Source: Flavobacterium ichthyis
Lineage (GTDB): Bacteria > Bacteroidota > Bacteroidia > Flavobacteriales > Flavobacteriaceae
DNA: 64,000 nt
Assembly (NCBI RefSeq): GCF_009915155.1
Contig: NZ_JAABLM010000012.1
Coordinates: forward strand, 1 to 64,000
Reading direction: 5' to 3'
This document shows, piece after piece, positions 9,534 through 18,636 of this stretch (position 1 is the stretch's first letter; each line of letters starts with the position of its first letter). The notes beneath the pieces were generated by a model. That model saw only the letters and a list, made by a program, of their open reading frames with translations, made no database searches and was not told where the DNA came from. A program made the position numbers and the translations under genes.

Positions 9534-12500
9534 ATGAAATTAGCAGAAATATCCATAAAAAGACCTACGATTATTGCGGTCTTATTTATCATACTAACTT
9601 TGGGAGGGATTTTTAGTTATACCCAGTTAGGTTATGAGTTAGTTCCCAAATTTGAAATGAACGTAGTGACCATTTCTACGGTTTATCCTGGAGCTTCACC
9701 GTCGGAAGTAGAAAATACGGTCACGAAAAAAATTGAAGATGCGATTGCTTCGCTCGAAAATGTAAAAAAAGTAGAGGCAAAATCTTACGAAAGCTTGTCA
9801 TTGGTAATGGTAACGTTAACCGCCGATGCTGATGCAGATTATTCTCTGAACGATGCGCAACGTAAAATTAATGCCATCTTAAAAGATTTACCGGATGATG
9901 TAGATCCGCCGTCATTAGTGAAATTTTCCATTTCGGATTTGCCCATTATTACCATTGGTGCTACCGCAAATATGGATCAGGTAGAATTTTACGATTTGCT
10001 TGATAAAAAAATCCAACCGGTTTTATCACGTGTTCAAGGTGTAGCTCAGGTAAATTTAGTGGGTGGTGAAGAAAGAGAAATTCAAGTAAGTCTTGATGCC
10101 AAAAAAATTCAAGGATACGGGCTTTCAGTGCCACAAATTCAGCAAACATTATTAGCCTCAAACCTTGATTTCCCTACCGGAAATATCAAAACAAGAGAAA
10201 ACGCTACCTTAATTCGTTTGGCAGGAAAATATAAAAACGTCGAAGAACTAAGAAATCTTGTAGTTTCAACGAACAACGGAATCCAAATTCGTTTAAAAGA
10301 TGTTGCCGATGTCCAAGATGCTCAAAAAGAAGTAGAAAAAATTGCGCGTGTCAACCAAAACAGTGCGATTTTATTACAAGTGATCAAACAATCGGATGCC
10401 AATGCAGTTGCGGTAAGTGAAGAAATTCAAAAAACGGTTTCTCAATTGGAAGCTGATTATAAATCGAACGGCGTAAAATTAGCCATTGCAGATGATACCA
10501 CACAGTTTACGCTTGTAGCGGCAAATTCAGTAATGAAAGATTTATTCATTGCGATTTTCTTGGTTGCCTTTGTAATGTTATTTTTCTTACACAGTTTTAG
10601 AAACGCATTAATTGTAATGGTCTCCATTCCAGCATCATTGATTGCCACGTTTATCGGAATTTACTTGTTAGGCTACACCCTTAACTTGATGAGTTTGTTA
10701 GGACTTTCACTCGTGGTTGGAATCTTAGTAGATGACGCCATCGTGGTTCTCGAAAATATCCACCGACACATGGAAATGGGGAAAAATAAAGTTCGTGCCG
10801 CTTACGACGGAGCTTCAGAAATTGGGTTTACCGTAACAGCAATTACTTTAGTAATTGTGGTGGTTTTCTTACCAATTGCCATGAGTACCGGATTGGTTTC
10901 TAACATCATCACACAATTTTGTATGACGGTTGTAATCGCTACTTTATTATCATTGTTAGCCTCATTTACCATCGTGCCTTGGTTGTTTTCTCGTTACGGA
11001 AAATTAGAGCACATTACTAACAAAACATTTTTCGGAAGAATTATTTTAAAATTCGAAAATGGCTTGGACAAATTTACACATTGGGTTACTGATGTATTAA
11101 AATGGTCTTTGCGACATAAAATTATCACTTTACTAATCGTTGTAGTCTTGTTTTTTGGTTCATTAGGATTAGCAGCTGGAGGATTTATTGGAGGAGAATT
11201 TTTTGCCAAAATCGATAAAGGCGAATTCATGGTTCAGGTAGAATTACCAAAAGATGCTTCTATCGAACAATCAAATTTTGCGGTACAAAAAGCTGAGAAA
11301 TTTTTGAGTTCTAAACCAGAAGTGGTAGGTTTAATCACAACAGTAGGACAAACTAGTGACGGTTTTGGAGGTTCACAAACTACTTTATACAAATCCGAAA
11401 TTAAAGTAACGCTAAACGACAAATCCGAACGGGAAGACAATACTTTCGTTTACGCTGCCAAAACTAAACGTGAACTCGAAAAAGTTTTAGTTGGAGCCAA
11501 AATTAAAACCGTTCCTGTAGGATTATTTGGAGCAGATCAAGCGCCTTTGATGTTAACCGTAACCGGTGCCAACCAAAAAGATGCGATGGCTTTCGCCGAA
11601 AAAGCAGCAGCCGAACTCCGCAAAATTCCTGGAGCAACTGAAATTAAACTAACATCCGAAGACGGAAATCCAGAAATTAACGTTCAGGTAGATCGCGATA
11701 AAATGTCACTTTTAGGACTCGACCTTCAAACGGTAGGAATGACCATGCAAACGGCCTTCAACGGTAACACTGATGGAAAATTCCGTGCCGGAGAATATGA
11801 GTACGATATTAACCTTCGCTATGACGAATTTAACCGAAGCAATTTTAACGATGTTAGCGAATTAATTTTCATCAACAAAGCAGGCCAACAAGTAAAATTG
11901 TCACAATTTGCCACCATTACCCAAACTTCTGGACCAAGTTTGCTCGAACGTAGAGACAAGTCTCCGGCGGTAAGCATCGAAGCACAAACCGTTGGTCGTC
12001 CTGCCGGAACCGTTGCCGTAGAATGGGAAGAAATTTTCTCAAAAATAGAACGTCCCGCAGGTGTAGGTTACGTTTGGGGTGGAGACATGGAAAACCAATC
12101 CGAAGGATTCGGAACATTAGGAATCGCACTTTTGGCGGCAATTATCTTAGTTTATTTGGTAATGGTAGCGTTATACAACAGTTTCGCCACGCCATTTGTT
12201 GTACTATTTTCCATTCCGCTTTCCTTCATCGGAGCGTTGGTAGCCTTGGCATTGACCAATAATTCCCTCAACGTATTTACCATTTTGGGAATCATCATGC
12301 TAATCGGTTTGGTTTGTAAAAATGCTATCTTGTTAGTCGATTTTGCCAACCATCGTAAAGAAGCCGGCGAATCAACTTACAACGCCTTAATCCAAGCCAA
12401 TCACGCACGTCTTCGTCCCATTTTGATGACCACAATTGCCATGGTTTTTGGTATGTTCCCAATCGCAATCGCCTCTGGAGCCGCAGCCGAAATGAACAAC

Positions 12501-12701
12501 GGATTAGCATGGGTAATCATCGGAGGATTAATTTCCTCACTATTCTTAACCTTAGTCATTGTTCCGGTTGTATATTCTATCTTCGATAGCATTAAAAACC
12601 GCATCAACAAAGGAAAAGAAGAAACAGATTACGCCACATTAATCACCGAAGATTACGACCACAAGGAATTAAGCGAAGACGGTTTCACCCCGAAACACTA
12701 A
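9534..12701 (+). CDS. RND-family multidrug efflux permease (AcrB-like)
   Basis: This inner-membrane proton-driven exporter has 1055 residues, normal for a hydrophobe/amphiphile RND pump. It begins with KLAEISIKRPTIIAVLFIIL (TM1), has periplasmic porter regions (YPGASPSEVENTVTKKIEDA), and TM4 carries the proton-relay aspartates in VGILVDDAIVVLENIHRH. The second half repeats the pattern (GIIMLIGLVCKNAILLVDFAN, LRPILMTTIAMVFGMFPIA). It is the last gene of the tetR-led operon, which ends in a terminator 24 bases after its stop. Substrate range is unknown. Confidence 0.95.
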   Translation: MKLAEISIKRPTIIAVLFIILTLGGIFSYTQLGYELVPKFEMNVVTISTVYPGASPSEVENTVTKKIEDAIASLENVKKVEAKSYESLSLVMVTLTADADADYSLNDAQRKINAILKDLPDDVDPPSLVKFSISDLPIITIGATANMDQVEFYDLLDKKIQPVLSRVQGVAQVNLVGGEEREIQVSLDAKKIQGYGLSVPQIQQTLLASNLDFPTGNIKTRENATLIRLAGKYKNVEELRNLVVSTNNGIQIRLKDVADVQDAQKEVEKIARVNQNSAILLQVIKQSDANAVAVSEEIQKTVSQLEADYKSNGVKLAIADDTTQFTLVAANSVMKDLFIAIFLVAFVMLFFLHSFRNALIVMVSIPASLIATFIGIYLLGYTLNLMSLLGLSLVVGILVDDAIVVLENIHRHMEMGKNKVRAAYDGASEIGFTVTAITLVIVVVFLPIAMSTGLVSNIITQFCMTVVIATLLSLLASFTIVPWLFSRYGKLEHITNKTFFGRIILKFENGLDKFTHWVTDVLKWSLRHKIITLLIVVVLFFGSLGLAAGGFIGGEFFAKIDKGEFMVQVELPKDASIEQSNFAVQKAEKFLSSKPEVVGLITTVGQTSDGFGGSQTTLYKSEIKVTLNDKSEREDNTFVYAAKTKRELEKVLVGAKIKTVPVGLFGADQAPLMLTVTGANQKDAMAFAEKAAAELRKIPGATEIKLTSEDGNPEINVQVDRDKMSLLGLDLQTVGMTMQTAFNGNTDGKFRAGEYEYDINLRYDEFNRSNFNDVSELIFINKAGQQVKLSQFATITQTSGPSLLERRDKSPAVSIEAQTVGRPAGTVAVEWEEIFSKIERPAGVGYVWGGDMENQSEGFGTLGIALLAAIILVYLVMVALYNSFATPFVVLFSIPLSFIGALVALALTNNSLNVFTILGIIMLIGLVCKNAILLVDFANHRKEAGESTYNALIQANHARLRPILMTTIAMVFGMFPIAIASGAAAEMNNGLAWVIIGGLISSLFLTLVIVPVVYSIFDSIKNRINKGKEETDYATLITEDYDHKELSEDGFTPKH

Positions 12702-12724
12702 TTCTAAATACCACTTTTTTCCTG

Positions 12725-12764
12725 AAAATCCCGACTGATTTAAAACTAGTCGGGATTTTTTTTT
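12725..12764 (+). terminator. Rho-independent terminator of the efflux operon
   Basis: AAAATCCCGACT (12725-12736) pairs perfectly with AGTCGGGATTTT (12748-12759) around an 11-base loop and is followed by a run of T to 12764. Confidence 0.9.
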
Positions 12765-13202
12765 GGAGCCTCCCTAAGCACCGGGACTAGGCATTTTTTA
12801 AACGAATTTCCCGCTGTACATTTCAATCTTTTCTTTTTTTCATAAAAAACATGAGAAAACTCTAAGCGAGTTAATACAGAGTAGATTACATTAAGGAGGT
12901 CTCTTATAGGTAACGATTTAGTAATGGTGCTAACTGCACTCACTTTCAGTGGTTTTCTCCTTGTAACTCAGCGCAAAATTACAAAATATGAATAACATCT
13001 TTTGTGCTAAGCAGATTTTTTTGCTTTTTAAACACTATATAAAATAGCATTCAGTATTATATAGGGAAAAGTAAACCCGTATAAGAAAAAAAATATTACC
13101 CAACTTGGGTGTAACTTGGGAAAAAGAGCGATTGATAATCCTAATCTTTGTAAAGAGCAATTCTTCAATTGCAATTAGTATTCTAACAAAAACTATATTG
13201 CC
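12765..13202. other. Gene-poor stretch spanning the chromosome-ICE junction
   Basis: I see no convincing gene between the efflux terminator and rteC. A minus-strand frame of 65 codons with a GTG start (12943 to 12746) has no recognisable similarity and runs to the terminator, so it is not called, although a -7-like TAATTTTG and an AAGGAG lie upstream of it. On the ICE side, CCCAACTTGGG (13099-13109) is an 11-base palindrome whose half AACTTGGG repeats at 13113-13120, a possible regulator site ahead of rteC. The sequence TAATCTTTG at 13142-13150 resembles a -7 box. Confidence 0.5.
12973..12982 (-). other. Candidate ICE attachment core (attL-like, CTnDOT type)
   Basis: On the minus strand this reads GTAATTTTGC, an exact match to the GTANNTTTGC core used by CTnDOT-family integrases. 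It lies between the terminated host operon and the first ICE gene (rteC), where the junction should be. The match is short, and the partner copy at the right end is outside the window, so the assignment rests on position plus consensus. Confidence 0.55.
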
Positions 13203-14042
13203 ATGAAATACTCTTTACATAAAATCATTGACGATATAAGTCAATATGAAAACAAAATTGTAAATGAGGCATCTGGGGCTTTGGACGAGGCACTCAAAAT
13301 GATTAGCTATTTACAAGAAGTCCTTACCTCATTAAAAGCATCTGTTATAAAAGAAGGTTTTGGGAGTGAATGGGAAGAAATCAATTTTTTCAGGAACGTC
13401 AAACCTGGTATTCTTGGTAAACTGATTTATTATAACAAGGTTTATCGAATTGAATGTGCCTGTCCTCTAGGTAGCGGAAAAATATACAGGAACTATTTTT
13501 CCAACCAAATAAGAGAACTCAAGCAGGAATTTGAAGAACACATTTTTAATTCCGAATTCTACAGATACTATCGGTCGGGAAGAAATGACCGAGATCAAAC
13601 CTTTTTCAGATTGGGCAATATTAATCTCTATGATGGGTTGAACAGCTTTGTTTTTGAAATCGACCATCACTTTTCCACTTATTATGATTATAAAGTTGCA
13701 CGCATCATAGCCAACGATCTGCTCCAAAATTATTTGCATCTTAAAATAGATTCAATCGAGGACAGTAACTTTAAGGATGAAGAAGCCACTAAAGACATTT
13801 TTTGGACGAGTAGTAAAAACGCCCTTGTAGAACTCATTTATGCGATGTATGCTTCAGGAGCTGTGTCACATGGAAAAGTGGGCATAAGAAAACTAAGCAT
13901 GGTAGCGCAGATAGTTTTTAGTGTTTCGTTGGGTGATCTTCATCATGCGTTTCACCGTATGAAAACAAGAGCAGGTTCCCGGACAGCATTTTTAGACCAA
14001 CTCAAAATTTCTCTAGAAGAATACATGGATAAAGATCTTTAG
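13203..14042 (+). CDS. rteC: RteC-family regulator of ICE excision
   Basis: The 279-residue product shows hallmark RteC segments: EEINFFRNVKPGILGKLIYY, YRIECACPLG, SEFYRYYRSGRNDRD, and FEIDHHFSTYYDYKVARIIA. In CTnDOT, RteC activates the excision operon promoter upstream of xis2c. Here the xis-like genes begin 262 bases downstream on the same strand, across a terminator and several palindromes, which fits that arrangement. No rteA/rteB two-component pair is seen in the window. A diverged paralogue is at 27996-28820. Confidence 0.9.
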   Translation: MKYSLHKIIDDISQYENKIVNEASGALDEALKMISYLQEVLTSLKASVIKEGFGSEWEEINFFRNVKPGILGKLIYYNKVYRIECACPLGSGKIYRNYFSNQIRELKQEFEEHIFNSEFYRYYRSGRNDRDQTFFRLGNINLYDGLNSFVFEIDHHFSTYYDYKVARIIANDLLQNYLHLKIDSIEDSNFKDEEATKDIFWTSSKNALVELIYAMYASGAVSHGKVGIRKLSMVAQIVFSVSLGDLHHAFHRMKTRAGSRTAFLDQLKISLEEYMDKDL

Positions 14043-14073
14043 TCATTTTATACAACTTACATTCAAATAAGTT

Positions 14074-14108
14074 AAAAGCAGTACCAAAAACGTACTGCTT
14101 TTTCTTTT
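14074..14108 (+). terminator. Terminator after rteC
   Basis: AAAAGCAGTAC (14074-14084) pairs with GTACTGCTTTT (14092-14102) and is followed by TTCTTTT. It separates rteC from the excision operon. Confidence 0.85.
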
Positions 14109-14117
14109 ACCCATATC

Positions 14118-14262
14118 TGCCAATTGGCAAATGTTAGCAAAACTCCTTTCTAAAACTCTTCTAATGCCTTGAAATCACTGTAAAACAAGGACTTTTCCTA
14201 ATTGTGAAAATTTAAAAAAACAGACAAACCAATTGGTAAGGCTTGGCAGACAAACCCTGCCA
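14118..14262 (+). promoter_or_regulatory. Palindrome-rich control region of the excision operon (candidate RteC target)
   Basis: Three inverted repeats precede the xis genes: TGCCAATTGGCA (14118-14129, perfect), ACCAATTGGT (14228-14237, perfect), and TGGCAG/CTGCCA (14244-14249 and 14257-14262). The shared CCAATTGG core and the position directly ahead of the excision operon suit binding sites for RteC or the Xis proteins. Assignment to a given protein is inference. Confidence 0.55.
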
Positions 14263-14303
14263 CACTTCTCAATTTTGCATAAGCGACATTAAAGAGTTGT
14301 ACA

Positions 14304-14657
14304 ATGAAAATTATAACAATTGAAGAAGAGGCATGGAAACAGTTGAACAACCGTATCAATGCCATTGCCGATTACCTTAAAAGACAGGAGAAAAATAGCT
14401 ACGATGAGCTATGGTTGAATAACCATGAGGTATGCCAATATCTGCATATCAGCGAAAAAACCCTATGGCGAATGCGTACCAAGGGTGAGATAGCTTATTC
14501 AAAGCTCTATGGACAATATTTCTATACCATAGGGGCTATCAAGGATATGCTAAATGCCAATGCTGTACAAATCAGTGACGACTATGTAAAAGAGCTGATT
14601 GCAAGAGGCAAAAGCTATATCGAAAAAGGCAGAAAGTTGAATACTGGCAAGCAATAA
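14304..14657 (+). CDS. Helix-turn-helix excision factor, Xis2c-like
   Basis: The 117-residue protein has a coiled N-terminus followed by a winged HTH of the excisionase/MerR-like type (about 42-80): SYDELWLNNHEVCQYLHISE, then KTLWRMRTKGEIAYSK. In CTnDOT two such small proteins, Xis2c and Xis2d, bend DNA for excision and activate transfer genes. This gene is first in the same order here (xis2c, xis2d, orf3, exc), and the second HTH gene starts 22 bases downstream. Which of the two homologues it corresponds to is assigned by order only. Confidence 0.8.
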   Translation: MKIITIEEEAWKQLNNRINAIADYLKRQEKNSYDELWLNNHEVCQYLHISEKTLWRMRTKGEIAYSKLYGQYFYTIGAIKDMLNANAVQISDDYVKELIARGKSYIEKGRKLNTGKQ

Positions 14658-14679
14658 GACTACCATTAAACATATAAAT

Positions 14680-14970
14680 ATGAATATCGACAGAATTGAA
14701 TTTATAGCGTGGATGGAGCGTATTTTAGAACGTCTTGATCTATTAAAAGAGCATATAGATGAAAGCAAGAGAAGCCGTAACAGTATAGACGGTGAAGAAT
14801 TATTGGATAATCAGGATTTGCTACAGATGTTGAAAATAAGTAACCGCTCATTACAACGGTATCGCTCCATCGGTAAGCTGCCTTACTATACAATTAGCGG
14901 AAAACTCTACTACAAACTATCGGATGTACACCAGTTTATCAGGGAAAGTTTTAATCCTCCCGCCAAATAA
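14680..14970 (+). CDS. Helix-turn-helix excision factor, Xis2d-like
   Basis: The 96-residue protein has a short helical N-terminus and a DNA-binding domain like its upstream neighbour (GEELLDNQDLLQMLKISNRS, then LQRYRSIGKLPYYTISGKLY). By order it corresponds to Xis2d of CTnDOT, a recombination directionality factor. It is followed after about 100 bases by the DUF3945 gene, and a GCCA-rich motif (14976-15016) lies in that gap. Confidence 0.8.
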   Translation: MNIDRIEFIAWMERILERLDLLKEHIDESKRSRNSIDGEELLDNQDLLQMLKISNRSLQRYRSIGKLPYYTISGKLYYKLSDVHQFIRESFNPPAK

Positions 14971-14975
14971 ATAAA

Positions 14976-15016
14976 GCCAAACAGTGACAAATGCTGCCTT
15001 TAACTGCCAATTGCCC
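14976..15016 (+). repeat. GCCA-rich recurrent ICE motif, copy a
   Basis: GCCAAACAGTG (14976-14986) is followed by TGCCTTTAAC and TGCCAATTGCCC (15005-15016). The 11-base core is identical to one at 52128-52138 in front of the tra operon, and related GCCA arrays lie at 22093, 58574 and 63191. It sits 56 bases upstream of the DUF3945 gene, so it may be a shared operator or activator site. Confidence 0.5.
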
Positions 15017-15071
15017 TAAACCAATGAACGGTTCTTATACATTCGGCAATGAATAATAAATATTTGATAGT

Positions 15072-16532
15072 ATGAGTGAAGAAATAACAACACAAAAAAT
15101 GCCCGAACAATTTTCAGACATACTTCTAGTATTGGATAAAGAGAAAAAGAAAATTCAGGCTGTAAAGAGTATTGATGAAAACGGGAATATGGAAACCGTT
15201 AATCTTACTAAAAAAAATCAGAACCAGTTTATGCGGGTGGACAAACATGGAGACTTCTTTTCCAACTTCTTCTCCAATTTTTTTAGCCAGCTAAAGAACC
15301 CTAGCAATTTTTCATTCTTCAAGGTACCTGCACCTCTTGCGGTTGAGAAAGCACAGGAAATGCAGCAACAAATAAACAATCCAACTCCCGAGGGAGAAAA
15401 AGTGATGAAAGATCAAGAATTAAAACCAGACTTAAACCAGGATCAAAAACAAGTAAATCAAAATAATATGGAAACAACACAAGCAACACCGGAAACCGGC
15501 GAATACCGCTATAAGCCGGAACAGATTGATTGGGAAACAATGAACAATCTCGGATTAAACAAAGAGAAGCTCGAAAAAATGAACCTCCTTGATCCTTTAT
15601 TGAAAGGCTACAAAACCAATGAGCTTGTACCCGTAAGCCTCAATCTTGGTACTGCTGTTACCCGCATGGATGCCCGGTTATCCTTGCAAGCCAATGAGGA
15701 CGGGCAGGTAGTGGTTGCCATTCATGGTATTCGAAAAGAGCCGAACCTGAACTTTGAGTTTTTCGGACACAAGTTCAACGAAGAAGATAAAAACAACCTG
15801 CTTCAAACCGGAAATATGGGGCGTGTGGTTAATCTGACTAACCCTAAAACGGGTGAAACAATTCCATCTATTATTAGTGTGGACAGGCTTACTAATGAAT
15901 TGGTAGCATTGCGAACTGATAGAATTAAAGTCCCTGACGAAATTAAGGGTGTGAAACTTGATGATGCACAAAAACAAACTTTAGCGGAAGGCAAACCCCT
16001 TTACATCGAAGGCATGATTTCTAAGAAAGGTGCCGAGTTCAACGCCACTGTACAGTTCAATGCCGATAAGCGTTATGTCGAGTTTCTTTTCGACAGAAGC
16101 AATACCAATCAACAAGCTCAAAGCAACGGCCAAAGTAATCAGCAAAGCCAATCGCAGGAAGCACCGAGAACATTCAGGGGCAAAGATTTGGATAATGAGC
16201 AATACAATAAGTTCAAAGATGGTCAGACTGTTTATTTAACCGGATTGGTTGACAAGAAAGGAAAGGAATACAACGGTTATATCACCTTCAATAAAGAAAC
16301 AGGCAAAACGGATTTCTCTTTCCAAAACCCGAATAAGCTAAAAGAGCAGGTAAAACCTACCGAAGCCCACAAAACGCAAATTGCGGTTAATTCGGAAGGC
16401 AAAACCAACGAAGCGACAAAAAATATTAAGGAGCCTTTGAAATCAGGACAGAAAAGTCCCGACAGTAAAAAGCAGCAGGAACAACAGGAAAAACCAAAAG
16501 CCCCTGCTAAGTCAAAAGGCGTAAAAAGGTAA
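15072..16532 (+). CDS. DUF3945-family ICE protein (CTnDOT orf3-like)
   Basis: The 486-residue hydrophilic protein occupies the place of orf3 in the CTnDOT excision operon, whose role is not established. It has an N-terminal domain (about 15-60, ILLVLDKEKKKIQAVKSI), a Gln-rich linker, a middle domain (DWETMNNLGLNKEKLEKMNL), and C-terminal repeated modules with the pattern LPxYxxGxxxKKGxxxNxxVxFN: one near 315-345 (LYIEGMISKKGAEFNATVQF) and one near 395-425 (VYLTGLVDKKGKEYNGYITF). The tail is a Lys/Gln-rich low-complexity region. It ends 19 bases before topB. Confidence 0.85.
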   Translation: MSEEITTQKMPEQFSDILLVLDKEKKKIQAVKSIDENGNMETVNLTKKNQNQFMRVDKHGDFFSNFFSNFFSQLKNPSNFSFFKVPAPLAVEKAQEMQQQINNPTPEGEKVMKDQELKPDLNQDQKQVNQNNMETTQATPETGEYRYKPEQIDWETMNNLGLNKEKLEKMNLLDPLLKGYKTNELVPVSLNLGTAVTRMDARLSLQANEDGQVVVAIHGIRKEPNLNFEFFGHKFNEEDKNNLLQTGNMGRVVNLTNPKTGETIPSIISVDRLTNELVALRTDRIKVPDEIKGVKLDDAQKQTLAEGKPLYIEGMISKKGAEFNATVQFNADKRYVEFLFDRSNTNQQAQSNGQSNQQSQSQEAPRTFRGKDLDNEQYNKFKDGQTVYLTGLVDKKGKEYNGYITFNKETGKTDFSFQNPNKLKEQVKPTEAHKTQIAVNSEGKTNEATKNIKEPLKSGQKSPDSKKQQEQQEKPKAPAKSKGVKR

Positions 16533-16551
16533 TCACTAAAAACAGCATTAT

Positions 16552-18621
16552 ATGAAAGTAGTGATTGCAGAAAAGCCAAGCGTGGCAAGGGAAATAGCCA
16601 GCTTGTTGGGTGCTTCCGAAAAAAAGGATGGCTACCTGACAGGCAATGGCTATTTTGTTACCTGGGCATTCGGACACCTGGTAGGATTAGGAATGCCTGA
16701 AGACTATGGTATTACGGGATTTGACAAAGCATCTCTACCGATACTTCCAAATCCCTTTTTGCTTACTGTTCGTAAAGTAAAAAAGGACAAGGGCTACACC
16801 GCAGATCCGGGGGCGCAAAAGCAACTGAAAGTAATTGAACAGGTATTTAACCGTTCAGATAGCATCATCGTGGCTACCGATGCGGGACGTGAGGGCGAAT
16901 TGATATTCCGCTACATTTATGAATACCTGAAATGCAAGAAGCCTTTTGAACGGCTTTGGATCAGCTCACTTACAGAAAAAGCAATCAAGCAGGGCCTTGA
17001 TAATCTTAAACCGGGAAAGGCTTTTAACGGGTTGTATCAGGCAGCGCAAGGAAGAAGCCGTGCCGACTGGATTGTGGGCATCAACGCTACTCAGGCATTA
17101 AGCATAGCCGCCGGTAATGGGATATATTCACTCGGAAGAATACAAACACCTACGCTGGCTCTGATATGCAAGCGTTATCTGGAAAATAAGAATTTCAAAG
17201 TGCAGCAATATTGGCATATACAATTGCTACATAGCAAAGAGTTTATTGATTTTAAATGCCTTTCCAAAAACAAATGGGATGATCAAAAGCTGGCAGAAGA
17301 TACGTTGAAATCTATTGAAAGAGCCACAAGCGTTACCGTTACTTCCGTGGAAAGTAAAAGCATTACGGAGCAACCACCTTTACTGTTTGATTTGACAGGA
17401 TTGCAGAAAGAAGCGAACAAGAAGCTGAACCTTTCAGCCGAGGAAACTTTGAACATTGCTCAAAGCCTGTATGAGAAAAAGTTCATCACCTATCCCCGAA
17501 CTGGGAGCAAGTACATACCCGAAGATATGTGGGCAGAGATCCCCAATCTTGTGAGAGCCTTACAAGATAGAGAAAGCTGCAAACAAGCCGTAACCAAAAT
17601 GAAATGGGGACGGTTCAATAAACGTATTGTCAATGACCTTCGGGTTACCGATCATCATGGCTTGCTTATTACAGATAAAATACCGTCCGCATTATCCGCA
17701 AAGGAAAATTCAGTTTATGACATGATTGCCTTTCGTTTACTGGAAGCCCTATCCCAAGCCTGCATTAAAGAAGTAACGGATATATGTTTACTGGCACTTC
17801 ATTACGATTTTACTGCAAAAGGGGTTAAGATACTGGAACCAGGCTGGCGTTATATTAAAGGCAGCTTCTCCGATGATGATACAGAACCCTTGCAGGATCT
17901 TCCCGAACTTAAAAAAGGCGATGAACTCAAAATAAAGGAAGCGGCTGTTCTGGAAAAAAAGACAAAGCCGCCTGTACTCTATACTGAAGCCGGTCTTTTA
18001 TCGGCTATGGAAACCGCCGGAAAGGAAATCGAGAATGAAGATGAACGAAAGGCATTACAAAACATTGGTATAGGCACTCCTGCTACAAGAGCTGCAATAA
18101 TTGAAACTTTGTTTACCCGTAACTATATCCAAAGAGAAAAAAAATCTTTGGTTCCTACGGAAAAAGGATTGCAGGTATATAAGCTGGTAAAAGATAAGAA
18201 AATCGCAGATGTTGCAATGACCGCCGAATGGGAACTTGCATTGCAAAAGATTGAAACAGGTGAAAGCAATGCCGGGACATTTCAGACGAACATGGAAACT
18301 TATGCTGCGACCATTACCCAGGAACTGCTACAAACCTCCATTGCCCAAACTAACCTGCCCAAGCTCAGTTGCCCGAAATGTAAAAGCCACCAATTAATTA
18401 TCAGGGATAAGATTGTAAAATGCCCCGATGAGGCTTGCAATTGGGTACAGTTCCGAAATGTATGTGAGGTGCAACTCAGCATAGCCGATATAGAAAGTCT
18501 TGTTACCAAGCGGAGAACTGCCCTGATCAAAGGGATGAAGAGCAAAGCCTGTAAAAAATTCGATGCCTATATCGTACTGAATGAAAAAGCAGAAAGCTCA
18601 TTTGAATTTGAGAAAAATTAA
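16552..18621 (+). CDS. topB: Type IA DNA topoisomerase III (Exc-like)
   Basis: The 689-residue enzyme relaxes or decatenates DNA through a 5'-phosphotyrosine. The Toprim domain carries E7 in VVIAEKPSVARE and D110 plus E114 in ATDAGREGELIF. The catalytic tyrosine is Y314 in FITYPRTGS. The C-terminus has a zinc-ribbon-like CPKC...CPDEAC. It takes the place of Exc in the CTnDOT excision operon (rteC-xis2c-xis2d-orf3-exc); Exc has topoisomerase activity but is not strictly required for excision. The usual next gene, DUF1896, is displaced 3.5 kb downstream by an insert. Confidence 0.93.
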   Translation: MKVVIAEKPSVAREIASLLGASEKKDGYLTGNGYFVTWAFGHLVGLGMPEDYGITGFDKASLPILPNPFLLTVRKVKKDKGYTADPGAQKQLKVIEQVFNRSDSIIVATDAGREGELIFRYIYEYLKCKKPFERLWISSLTEKAIKQGLDNLKPGKAFNGLYQAAQGRSRADWIVGINATQALSIAAGNGIYSLGRIQTPTLALICKRYLENKNFKVQQYWHIQLLHSKEFIDFKCLSKNKWDDQKLAEDTLKSIERATSVTVTSVESKSITEQPPLLFDLTGLQKEANKKLNLSAEETLNIAQSLYEKKFITYPRTGSKYIPEDMWAEIPNLVRALQDRESCKQAVTKMKWGRFNKRIVNDLRVTDHHGLLITDKIPSALSAKENSVYDMIAFRLLEALSQACIKEVTDICLLALHYDFTAKGVKILEPGWRYIKGSFSDDDTEPLQDLPELKKGDELKIKEAAVLEKKTKPPVLYTEAGLLSAMETAGKEIENEDERKALQNIGIGTPATRAAIIETLFTRNYIQREKKSLVPTEKGLQVYKLVKDKKIADVAMTAEWELALQKIETGESNAGTFQTNMETYAATITQELLQTSIAQTNLPKLSCPKCKSHQLIIRDKIVKCPDEACNWVQFRNVCEVQLSIADIESLVTKRRTALIKGMKSKACKKFDAYIVLNEKAESSFEFEKN

Positions 18622-18636
18622 AAGCTACAAAAAATA

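Noticed and set aside
12746..12943. Minus-strand frame of 65 codons with GTG start and upstream AAGGAG and -7-like box
   Set aside because: No recognisable similarity, and the frame runs into the efflux terminator. The upstream signals could instead be part of the attachment core. Left as a possible small gene, not called.
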